Program-made: the position numbers and the translations under genes
In this document: positions 1 to 5,452 of the stretch, piece by piece
Layout: each line of letters begins with the position of its first letter
Numbering within the stretch: position 1 is the stretch's first letter
Assembly (NCBI GenBank): GCA_019313605.1
Contig: JAFDAW010000149.1
Location: 1-6,885 of the forward strand
Source: Deltaproteobacteria bacterium
GTDB taxonomy: Bacteria; Myxococcota_A; UBA9160; SMWR01
DNA: 6,885 nt
Direction: 5' to 3'
Notes under the pieces: model-generated
Databases searched by the model: none
What the model was told of the DNA's origin: nothing
What the model saw: only the letters and a program-made list of their open reading frames with translations

Positions 1-1
1 C

Positions 2-67
2 TTCCTCGACTTTCAGGGAGTCGAAGACTACCGGCGATTCTTCGAGTCGATCGAGCATCCGAAATGA
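2..67 (+). CDS. nrdR: C-terminal end of an upstream gene, probably transcriptional repressor NrdR (partial)
   Basis: Only the last 21 codons and a TGA stop are in the window; the start lies off the left edge. The visible peptide runs FLDFQGVEDYRR and ends SIEHPK. It fits the end of NrdR, where a Val-Tyr-x-x-Phe-x-Asp/Val-x-x-Phe pattern is followed by a short helix, and nrdR often sits just before ribD. NrdR is a zinc-finger/ATP-cone repressor of ribonucleotide reductase genes, but neither diagnostic domain is visible here. The call therefore rests on weak C-terminal similarity and gene order. The stop codon (65-67) overlaps the ribD start codon as ATGA, so the two genes are probably translationally coupled. 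Any other gene with a short helical C-terminus remains possible. Confidence 0.5.
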   Translation, partial: FLDFQGVEDYRRFFESIEHPK

Positions 68-1212
68 AACCCGAAGCGGCGATGAAGATCGCCCTGGGCG
101 CGGCGCGGCGGGTAGCCGGCCGCACGTATCCGAACCCTCCGGTCGGCGCCGCAGTCTTTCGCGGCGATCAAGTGTTGGGTCGCGGAGCTACGCGACCGGT
201 CGGCGGGCCCCACGCCGAGGTCGTTGCGTTCGAAAACGCAAAGCGCCGCTTTGGGGCGAGGAGTTTGCGCGGCGCTTCGCTCGCGGTGACGCTCGAACCC
301 TGCTGTCGGGTGGGGCGTACGGGTCCCTGCACGGATGCGATTATCGAAGCGGGCATCCGCCGCGTTTTCGTCGGTCATCGCGATCCGCATCCGGATGGTT
401 CGGGGGCGGGCATCCGTCGCTTGCGGCGCGCGGGAGTTGAGGTCCAGCTTGGCGTGCTCGAGGAAGCCTGCCGCGAACAGCACCGTGGCTTTACAACGGT
501 GTGTGCACTCGGGCGACCCTTTGTGATGCTCAAACTGGCCAGTTCGCTGGACGGCCAGATCGCGATCGGCAGCGGTGAGTCGCGCTGGATCACCGGTCCC
601 GACGCGAGAGCGAAGGGGCACCTCCTGCGCTCCCGAGTGGATGCGATCGTCGTCGGATCGGGGACAGTCCTTGCGGATGACCCGGAACTCACCGCTCGTC
701 GCGGTGGGCGCGTCCTTCACCGGCCGATTCGGGTTCTGGTCGACTCCAAGCTGCGCGTGACGCCGAGCGCGAAGCTCTATCGCGAGGGTGCCGATCGAAC
801 CTGGGTGCTGTGCGGTTCGAAGGCCGGAGCGCGTCGTCGCAGGGTTCTGGAGGACCTCGGTGTGCGGTTGCTCGAAGTGCCGATGCGCACAGGGAAGTTG
901 GATCTGAAGCGCGCCGTGTCGCGGCTGGCCCGGGAGGGGCTCACGGAAATGCTCGTAGAGGGCGGCGGAAATCTCGCAGCCGCGCTGCTGCGGGCTCGCC
1001 TGGTCGACGAACTCCATTGGTTCGTCGCGCCCCGGGTGCTGGGCGGCGATGGGCGCCCCTCGGTCGGGGACCTGGGCCTGCGGTCACTCGTCGAATCCCC
1101 GCTGCTCGATGGACGCATGGGCCGCGTGGGCGACGACCTGTACATTCGCGGTCCTGTTGATTACCCGGCGAGCCGCGGCGGACGTGCGCGGAGCCGAGGA
1201 GCAAACCGGTGA
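64..1212 (+). CDS. ribD: RibD: bifunctional diaminohydroxyphosphoribosylaminopyrimidine deaminase / 5-amino-6-(5-phosphoribosylamino)uracil reductase
   Basis: This cytoplasmic enzyme catalyses two successive riboflavin steps: hydrolytic deamination of the pyrimidine made from GTP, then NADPH-dependent reduction of the ribosyl side chain. The 382-residue length is usual for the fused family. Residues 1-145 are the zinc deaminase: PNPPVG at 23-28, HAE with His50 and proton-shuttling Glu52, and zinc ligands Cys80 and Cys89 in LEPCCRVGRTGPC. The reductase fills residues 150-365, with GRPFVMLKLASSLDG at 150-164, RWITGPDAR at 174-182, and MLVEGGGNLAAALL and VAPRVLGGDG nearer the end. The residue two after Cys80 is Arg82, where the family usually has His (PCSHxGRTPPC). 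The last 15 or so residues are Arg/Gly-rich, and their codons also contain the ribH ribosome-binding site. The ATG overlaps the upstream stop. The next gene is ribH with a GTGA overlap. Identification is secure. Confidence 0.97.
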   Translation: MKPEAAMKIALGAARRVAGRTYPNPPVGAAVFRGDQVLGRGATRPVGGPHAEVVAFENAKRRFGARSLRGASLAVTLEPCCRVGRTGPCTDAIIEAGIRRVFVGHRDPHPDGSGAGIRRLRRAGVEVQLGVLEEACREQHRGFTTVCALGRPFVMLKLASSLDGQIAIGSGESRWITGPDARAKGHLLRSRVDAIVVGSGTVLADDPELTARRGGRVLHRPIRVLVDSKLRVTPSAKLYREGADRTWVLCGSKAGARRRRVLEDLGVRLLEVPMRTGKLDLKRAVSRLAREGLTEMLVEGGGNLAAALLRARLVDELHWFVAPRVLGGDGRPSVGDLGLRSLVESPLLDGRMGRVGDDLYIRGPVDYPASRGGRARSRGANR

Positions 1213-1694
1213 ACCAATACGAGAGTTCAGAAGATGCCAGCGGCCTGCGCTTCGCGGTCGTGGTCTCGCGTTTCAACGAAATGATATCAGTGAAGCTGCT
1301 CGACGGGTGTTCGGCCGAGTTGATCCGCTGCGGCGCGCGCGAGGAAGACATCGACGTAGCGTGGGTGCCCGGCGCATTCGAGATTCCAATCGCTGCCCGC
1401 GCGTTGGCGTTGAGCGGCCGCTACGACGCCCTGGTAACACTGGGATCGGTGATCCGCGGCGGGACGCCCCATTTCGACTACGTGTGCCGGGGTGTCACCG
1501 ACGGGGTGCGGGAAGTCATGCGGGAGACCTCGATGCCCGTCGCTTTCGGCGTGCTGACCACGGATGATGTCGCCCAGGCGCTCGCGAGGGCCGGCGGCGA
1601 ACACAGCAACAAGGGTGAAGAAGCCGCGCGAGCCGCGATCGAGATGGCCCAATTGATGACCCATCTCGGCAAGCCACCTGGGGCGGGCACGTGA
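1209..1694 (+). CDS. ribH: RibH: 6,7-dimethyl-8-ribityllumazine synthase
   Basis: Lumazine synthase condenses 5-amino-6-ribitylaminouracil, the pathway product downstream of RibD, with 3,4-dihydroxy-2-butanone 4-phosphate to give the direct precursor of riboflavin. Family members assemble as pentamers or 60-subunit icosahedral shells; which form occurs here cannot be told from sequence. The 161 residues match the family length. Motifs in order are VVSRFNE (18-24, substrate aromatic Phe22 and Asn23), PGAFEIP (54-60), GSVIRGGTPHFDYV (79-92, with the catalytic His88), FGVLTTDD (113-120), the phosphate-binding Arg127 and the NKGEEAA box (134-140). The start is GTG, preceded by an AGGAG at 1197-1201. 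It overlaps the ribD stop as GTGA, and the 3' end overlaps nusB the same way. No riboflavin synthase or ribBA gene intervenes between ribD and ribH, unlike the common ribD-ribE-ribBA-ribH order. Confidence 0.97.
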   Translation: MNQYESSEDASGLRFAVVVSRFNEMISVKLLDGCSAELIRCGAREEDIDVAWVPGAFEIPIAARALALSGRYDALVTLGSVIRGGTPHFDYVCRGVTDGVREVMRETSMPVAFGVLTTDDVAQALARAGGEHSNKGEEAARAAIEMAQLMTHLGKPPGAGT

Positions 1695-2194
1695 GCCGAT
1701 CCGATCGCGCGCCGCGCCAACGCTCCCGCCAGGCCGCGCTGCAAACCCTCTATGCGCGCGATTTCGCCGACCCGCAGCAGGCCGGTGGCGAGATCTCGAT
1801 CGAGGAACTCTTCGAGCGGGTCGCGCAAAATTTCGATCTCCCGGCGGGGGCTCGCGATTTTGCGTTGAAGCTCGTATCCGGAACGGTTTCTGCACTTTCG
1901 GAAATCGATGAGCTGCTGGCTGCGAACGCGATCAATTGGAAGATTTCCCGGATGGCGGCGGTCGATCGCAACGTTCTTCGGCTCGGCATCTATGAGCTGA
2001 CCCGAACCGACACCCCCGTGTCTGTGGTTCTCGACGAAGCGATCCAGCTCGCGAGACGCTTTGGCGGTGAGTCCTCCCCGGGCTTCGTGAACGGTGTGCT
2101 CGACGCGGTCGCGAAACAGGTCCGGGAGCAGGCGGAGCAAGCCTCGGAGCCCGATGCGGAGGGAAGCCGGGAATCGGGCCAGGGGGTCGCTTGA
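1691..2194 (+). CDS. nusB: NusB: transcription antitermination factor
   Basis: NusB is an all-helical RNA-binding protein that pairs with NusE (ribosomal protein S10) on boxA RNA to suppress termination, chiefly in rRNA operons. The family signatures are present: an Arg-rich N-terminus leading to RQAALQTLYARD (13-24), Trp83, VDRNVLRLGIYEL (91-103), LDEAIQLARRFGGE (114-127) and FVNGVLDAV (132-140). The core matches typical NusB length. Residues 141-167 form a Gln/Glu-rich, probably disordered tail that is somewhat longer than usual. The start is GTG in a four-base GTGA overlap with the ribH stop. The leader before it is G-rich but lacks a clear Shine-Dalgarno, so translation probably depends on coupling. 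The ribH-nusB adjacency is a widespread arrangement and supports both calls. Confidence 0.96.
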   Translation: MSRSDRAPRQRSRQAALQTLYARDFADPQQAGGEISIEELFERVAQNFDLPAGARDFALKLVSGTVSALSEIDELLAANAINWKISRMAAVDRNVLRLGIYELTRTDTPVSVVLDEAIQLARRFGGESSPGFVNGVLDAVAKQVREQAEQASEPDAEGSRESGQGVA

Positions 2195-2811
2195 TGGCGT
2201 CGGTCGTTGTCGAGTTCGAGGACCAGCCACTTGAGCGAGTTTGCGCCGATCTGGTGGTGGTCGGCTATTCGCCCGACGATCGACCGTTGCGCGGCGCCGC
2301 GGGTCGGGCTGACTGGCGGCTTTGCGGTGAACTCTGGCAGCTCGTCACTTCGCAGAAATTGAACGGGGCGCTCGGGCAGGCCGCGTTGCTGTCGGCGGCG
2401 GGGCCATTGCGATCCCCTCTGCTGCTGGTCGTTGGCCTCGGGCACCGGGCCGAGCTCGGCGTTGATGCGTGGCGTGAGCTGGGAAACGAGATTGTCCGGC
2501 GCGCGCTCGATCTACAGCTGAATCGCGTCGTTTTGGGGCTCGTATCCGACGCGGCGAGCCTCGGGTCCGAGGGCACCTGCGCGCTGTTCGCTGGAGCCGC
2601 GGCGGCCGCAGCCGAGCATCGCGCCGGGATCCATCTCGTGATCGCGGGCGAGGCGGTGCTGGTGAGGCTCTCCGAACTGCGATCCCTTGCCGAGGCCGGG
2701 TCGCTGACCGGGGTGAGCCTGAAATTGCCTGAAGCGACCCAAAATCCAGCGAAGCGCTCTCCGGCCACTACGGGTGGTTTCACCTACGATCAAGGTCTTC
2801 CGTTTAAGTAA
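2194..2811 (+). CDS. Stand-alone M17 aminopeptidase N-terminal-like domain protein, no catalytic domain
   Basis: The 205-residue product resembles the N-terminal, macro-like domain of M17 leucyl aminopeptidases (PepA family). The pattern seen is CADLVVVGYSPDDRPLRG (18-33), then a helix, SQKLNGALGQAALL (53-66), and a hydrophobic strand LLLVVGLGHRAEL (77-88) matching the 'rvlLvGLGk' strand of PepA. An Ala-rich helix LFAGAAAAAAEHR follows at 131-143. The catalytic metal-binding half, with the NTDAEGRL signature, is absent, and the frame ends in TAA after LPFK without sign of a frameshift. Peptidase activity is therefore not expected. Family knowledge suggests a regulatory or oligomerising role for this domain, but the function here is unknown. 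The ATG overlaps the nusB stop by one base (TGATG). An in-frame TTG three bases earlier is less likely. Family assignment rests on pattern memory. Confidence 0.72.
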   Translation: MASVVVEFEDQPLERVCADLVVVGYSPDDRPLRGAAGRADWRLCGELWQLVTSQKLNGALGQAALLSAAGPLRSPLLLVVGLGHRAELGVDAWRELGNEIVRRALDLQLNRVVLGLVSDAASLGSEGTCALFAGAAAAAAEHRAGIHLVIAGEAVLVRLSELRSLAEAGSLTGVSLKLPEATQNPAKRSPATTGGFTYDQGLPFK

Positions 2812-2881
2812 CTCCGCGGCTCGCCGATTCTTTAGACGGTAAGTCGGAGTATGGGAAGCTGCCGGTCTTTCGGCGCTGCAA

Positions 2882-2895
2882 TCGGGTCGACCCGA
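2882..2895. repeat. 14-bp perfect palindrome upstream of the DUF4388 gene
   Basis: TCGGGTCGACCCGA reads identically on both strands and lies 71 bases before the ATG at 2967, in the only non-coding gap between the rib/nus run and the signalling run. Flanking CGGC (2871-2874) and GCCG (2898-2901) could extend it as an imperfect stem. It could be a dimeric-regulator operator or a small RNA hairpin (five-base-pair stem, TCGA loop). No T-run follows, so it is not an obvious intrinsic terminator. In GC-rich DNA a palindrome of this size can arise by chance, so function is unproven. Confidence 0.35.
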
Positions 2896-2955
2896 ATGCC
2901 GTGCGACTGGTGGACCTTCTCGTTTCCGGCTCGTGTTGATCGCGCAACTGGCTGC

Positions 2956-2959
2956 GGAG
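2956..2959 (+). promoter_or_regulatory. Ribosome-binding site for the DUF4388 gene
   Basis: GGAG lies seven bases before the ATG at 2967, a normal Shine-Dalgarno spacing. It supports that start, which also places the first DUF4388 strand (SLVGSLEDLGL) right at the N-terminus, as is usual for the family. Confidence 0.6.
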
Positions 2960-2966
2960 TCGCCGA

Positions 2967-4916
2967 ATGAGCTTGGTCGGAAGCCTCGAGGATCTGGGTC
3001 TCGGGGATATCCTTCAGATCGTCAGCCTGTCTCGGAAGTCGGGCCTGCTGTTGATTCATTCCGAACAGGGCGAGGGCCGGATCGTTTTCTGTGACGGTCT
3101 GGTTCGGGCCGCCTACGTAAAGGGTGAGCCGGAAGATCTTCGCTCGCTGCTTGTCGAGGCTGATTTCGTCAGCGCCGAGGAGTTCGATCGCGCAGGGGAA
3201 CTAGCGATCGCGCGCGGCGTGCCCGTGGCCGAGATCCTCCCCGAGTCCACCTCACTGACCGCCGAAAGTCTCGATTCGCTGCGTCGCGAACAAGTCGAGC
3301 GAGCGGTGTTCCGCATCTTTTCATGGGTCGTGGGCGAGTTCAGTTTCGAAGTGCGCGACGAGATCGACCCACGCGATTGCGAGATCTTGATCCCGGTGGG
3401 AATCAACGCCCAGTACCTGACGATGGAGGCGACGCGCCTCAGCGACGAAGGTGGCCACGACGAAGCAGAAGAGGAGGAGGCCATCGAAGGCGCGTCCCCC
3501 ATTTCTGTAGTGGATCAAGAGCCGATCTTTTTCAGTGGCGAAGCGGAGCCCGAAGAATTTTCGGATTCCAGTTCTCCGCTCGGTGCCCCGGAAGAGACCG
3601 AGCCGACTGAAACGGCCGAGCCCGAAGCTGTATTTGCTGAGCCCTCGGCTGTAGTTGTTGAACCCGAAGTCGCATTGGCGGAGCCCGAAGTAGCATCGGT
3701 CGAGCCCGAAGTGACATTGGCCGAGCCCGAAGTCGCACCGGCGGAGCCTGAATCGAGTGGTGACGCCGTGGCAGGCGAGGACGTGTTGGCATTTGCGGCG
3801 GCTCGAAACGAAGCCCCCGAGATGGAGTCCGAGGAGCGCGCGGCCGCTCCCGTCGAGGCGCACCCGCTCGAGGAATCTTCGACCCATAAGAGTGTTGCGG
3901 CCGCGAGCTTGATCTCAATCGATCCAAATCTCAGTACCCTCGAATGGCAGAAGCTGAACCTTGCCGATGTCTTCCCGCGAGTGCACATCTTCCAGAACGG
4001 TGAGAGCGGGATTACGCGGATTCGTCAGTATCTGCGTCGGGGAGAGATTCCGATCGTTCTCGTGTCGATCGATCTGGCCTCGGAGCGAGTGACGGGCATC
4101 GATAACCTCGCCGAGTTTCTCAGGCGCCTCAAACTTCTCGCACCGTCGATGCCCGTGCTGGTTTCGCGATATGAAGAAGCGCGATCAGAGGAATCCATTG
4201 ATGCCGCCGATGCCGTCCTCACTGGACCGGATCCCGCGCTGCTCGCCAATCGAAAGGCGTGGCGGAACCTGAAAGAAGAGGCGGAGAGTTTTCGAACCGA
4301 GGTCACCGCGTGGCTCAAACAGCCGGTGCAGCAGGCGAGCGATTCGAAACGCGCCGAGCGATCTTCCGCTTCCGCCAAAGCGGACGGGCCGGAGAACCTG
4401 CGCACGCTGCGGGCCCTGAGCGAGCGCATCCGCGATCCCGCCAACCACGGAGAGGTGCTGAAGCTCGTGCTGAAATTCGCCTCGGAGGGCCTTTCGCGGG
4501 TCGCCATGTTCATGGTGCGAGACGAGGTCGCAATCGGTATCGCACAGATCGGATTGCCCCGCGGGGGAGGACCTGAGGACGCCCAATTGCGGGAGATTGA
4601 ACTGAACGTCTCGGAAGTCGAATGGTTCCGGCAGGTCCTCGAGTCCCGTAGCTCGCTCTGCTCCCCCCCAATCGGTGATGGCGATCGGGCGCTCGCGCAA
4701 CGGATCGGCAATCGGGAGCCAGACCAGGCCTATGTCGCACCGATTGTGAGCGGTGGACGGGTGGTTGCGCTCTTGTACGCGGACAACCTGCCCGGAACGG
4801 AACCGATCGGAGACACGTCGGTCATCGAGATCGCGCTCCACGAGGCCGGGCTGGCACTCGAGCGCGTGCTTCTACAGCGCGCCCTCGCGCAGATTGGGGA
4901 CCCTTCCGCGGCCTGA
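2967..4916 (+). CDS. DUF4388 (PatA-like) / degenerate receiver / GAF-like multidomain signalling protein
   Basis: This soluble 649-residue protein has no signal peptide or membrane segment. Residues 1-128 match DUF4388, the PatA-type N-terminal domain common in deltaproteobacterial and cyanobacterial signalling proteins: GSLEDLGLGDILQIVSLSRK, SGLLLI, GRIVFCDGLVRAAY, then a helical part ending near GEFSFE. Residues 160-330 are an acidic, low-complexity linker holding seven EPExxxx heptads. Residues about 339-430 look like a receiver from its second strand onward (VHIFQNGES, IVLVSIDL with Asp369, MPVLVSRYEE, AVLTGPDPALL). However, the β1 acidic pair is not seen and the conserved Lys is Gly420, so phosphotransfer is doubtful. 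Residues about 476-645 look GAF-like (YVAPIVSGGRVVALLYADN). The next genes are a response regulator and cheA, which suggests an accessory input or scaffold role. Domain calls are by eye; the DUF4388 call is the strongest. Confidence 0.82.
   Translation: MSLVGSLEDLGLGDILQIVSLSRKSGLLLIHSEQGEGRIVFCDGLVRAAYVKGEPEDLRSLLVEADFVSAEEFDRAGELAIARGVPVAEILPESTSLTAESLDSLRREQVERAVFRIFSWVVGEFSFEVRDEIDPRDCEILIPVGINAQYLTMEATRLSDEGGHDEAEEEEAIEGASPISVVDQEPIFFSGEAEPEEFSDSSSPLGAPEETEPTETAEPEAVFAEPSAVVVEPEVALAEPEVASVEPEVTLAEPEVAPAEPESSGDAVAGEDVLAFAAARNEAPEMESEERAAAPVEAHPLEESSTHKSVAAASLISIDPNLSTLEWQKLNLADVFPRVHIFQNGESGITRIRQYLRRGEIPIVLVSIDLASERVTGIDNLAEFLRRLKLLAPSMPVLVSRYEEARSEESIDAADAVLTGPDPALLANRKAWRNLKEEAESFRTEVTAWLKQPVQQASDSKRAERSSASAKADGPENLRTLRALSERIRDPANHGEVLKLVLKFASEGLSRVAMFMVRDEVAIGIAQIGLPRGGGPEDAQLREIELNVSEVEWFRQVLESRSSLCSPPIGDGDRALAQRIGNREPDQAYVAPIVSGGRVVALLYADNLPGTEPIGDTSVIEIALHEAGLALERVLLQRALAQIGDPSAA
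3618..3752 (+). repeat. 21-bp in-frame tandem repeat encoding EPEVAxA heptads
   Basis: GAGCCCGAAGT-type units recur every 21 bases, starting at 3618, 3639, 3660, 3681, 3702, 3723 and 3744 (the last is partial). They encode Glu-Pro-Glu-x-x-x-x heptads at residues 218-262 of the DUF4388 protein: EPEAVFA, EPSAVVV, EPEVALA, EPEVASV, EPEVTLA, EPEVAPA and EPE. The middle four units are the most alike in DNA, which suggests expansion by slippage or unequal recombination. Third-position differences show they are not freshly duplicated. Glu/Pro repeats like this usually form stiff, extended spacers between domains. Confidence 0.9.
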
Positions 4917-4923
4917 GATTCCG

Positions 4924-4977
4924 CTTCGGGGGCGGGCTCGATCGTGCGGCGCCCGATGCGCGAGAAAACGCCCGAAG
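4924..4977 (+). repeat. Nested inverted repeat between the DUF4388 gene and the response regulator
   Basis: CTTCGGG (4924-4930) is matched by its exact reverse complement CCCGAAG (4971-4977). Inside this, CGGGC (4933-4937) is matched by GCCCG (4951-4955) around a 13-base loop. The transcript could fold into a branched or extended hairpin in the 143-base gap (4917-5059). No T-run follows, so it is not a standard intrinsic terminator. It could be a weak attenuator, an RNA-processing or stability element, or chance in GC-rich DNA. Confidence 0.3.
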
Positions 4978-5049
4978 TACCGAGACTCCCTCAAGAATGT
5001 CCCTGAATGTCCGATACAGAGATCGGCCAAATTGGCGACGAACAGCTCC

Positions 5050-5054
5050 GGAGG
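5050..5054 (+). promoter_or_regulatory. Shine-Dalgarno that fixes the GTG start of the response regulator
   Basis: GGAGG is followed by GG and ends five bases before GTG at 5060. It is the strongest ribosome-binding site in the window. It favours GTG 5060 over the in-frame ATG at 4997, which has no comparable site and would add 21 residues not found before β1 of receiver domains. Confidence 0.75.
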
Positions 5055-5059
5055 GGTCC

Positions 5060-5446
5060 GTGAAGCGAATTCTGATCGTAGAAGATTCGCCGACGATGCG
5101 AGCATTGCTCAACTCTGCACTCGAGGGTCTCGAGGTGCCGGTGAAGATCACGGAAGCCTCCAGTGGTTTCGAGGCGCTTCGCTGTCTACCGCGCGAGCCC
5201 TTCGACCTGATCGTGACCGACATCAACATGCCCGACATCAACGGCCTGGAACTCGTGTCGTTTGCGAAGAGCAACGACGCCTACCGATCGATTCCTCTGG
5301 TCATCGTGTCGACCGAGGGCTCCGAGCGGGATCGCGAAAAAGGCCTCGAACTCGGTGCCGATGTGTATCTCGTCAAGCCCTTCGAGCCCGAGCACCTGCG
5401 GGAGGTCGTGGTGGACCTGCTCGCGCGCGGCGAACAGAGCGAGTAG
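5060..5446 (+). CDS. Single-domain CheY-like response regulator
   Basis: The 128-residue product is one receiver domain with no output domain, the size expected for CheY-type regulators. All phosphorylation residues are present: Glu8-Asp9 in the β1 acidic pocket (ILIVEDSPTMR), phospho-acceptor Asp54 in TDINMPDINGLEL, the Ser84-Thr85 switch position in VIVSTEGS, and Lys106-Pro107 in YLVKPF. The position two after Asp54 is Asn56. The protein probably takes phosphate from the CheA encoded six bases downstream and passes the signal by protein contact. Its stop (TAG 5444-5446) is in frame with cheA. The start is GTG 5060 on Shine-Dalgarno grounds; an upstream ATG at 4997 would give a 149-residue form. 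Whether it acts on a flagellar motor, a gliding or type IV pilus system, or another target cannot be told from the sequence. Confidence 0.95.
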   Translation: MKRILIVEDSPTMRALLNSALEGLEVPVKITEASSGFEALRCLPREPFDLIVTDINMPDINGLELVSFAKSNDAYRSIPLVIVSTEGSERDREKGLELGADVYLVKPFEPEHLREVVVDLLARGEQSE

Positions 5447-5452
5447 CCGGTC

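Noticed and set aside
1..66. FMN riboswitch before ribD
   Set aside because: The sequence right up to the ribD ATG is coding for the upstream gene, leaving no leader; a riboswitch could only lie further upstream, outside the window.
28..1017. 329-codon open frame on the - strand opposite ribD
   Set aside because: It lies wholly antisense to a secure ribD gene. The peptide is rich in Arg, His and Pro with no recognisable motif, as expected of a shadow frame in GC-rich DNA.
2191..2193. TTG 2191 as the start of the M17-like gene
   Set aside because: The adjacent ATG 2194 is in frame, forms the classic TGATG junction with nusB and is the stronger codon.
1478..2230. 250-codon open frame on the - strand across ribH and nusB
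   Set aside because: It spans two well-identified genes and their overlap, has no family signature and no convincing start context.
2812..2966. Sigma-70 promoter or intrinsic terminator in the gap before the DUF4388 gene
   Set aside because: TTTAGA (2831) and GTATGG (2849) are the nearest to promoter boxes, but the spacing of about 12 bases is too short. No GC stem followed by a T-run is present.
3204..3211. GCGATCGC, the cyanobacterial HIP1 octamer
   Set aside because: I noticed only one copy, so this is not the HIP1 enrichment seen in cyanobacteria; the shorter CGATCG word is what recurs.
3515..3988. Antisense frame with a Ser/Gly/Thr-rich repeat (ATSGSAN-like)
   Set aside because: It is the reverse reading of the 21-bp Glu/Pro coding repeat in the DUF4388 gene; the sense frame has domains on both sides and this one does not.
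4997..5062. ATG 4997 as the response regulator start
   Set aside because: It would add 21 residues ahead of β1 that receivers lack and has no good Shine-Dalgarno, whereas GTG 5060 is preceded by GGAGG at proper spacing.
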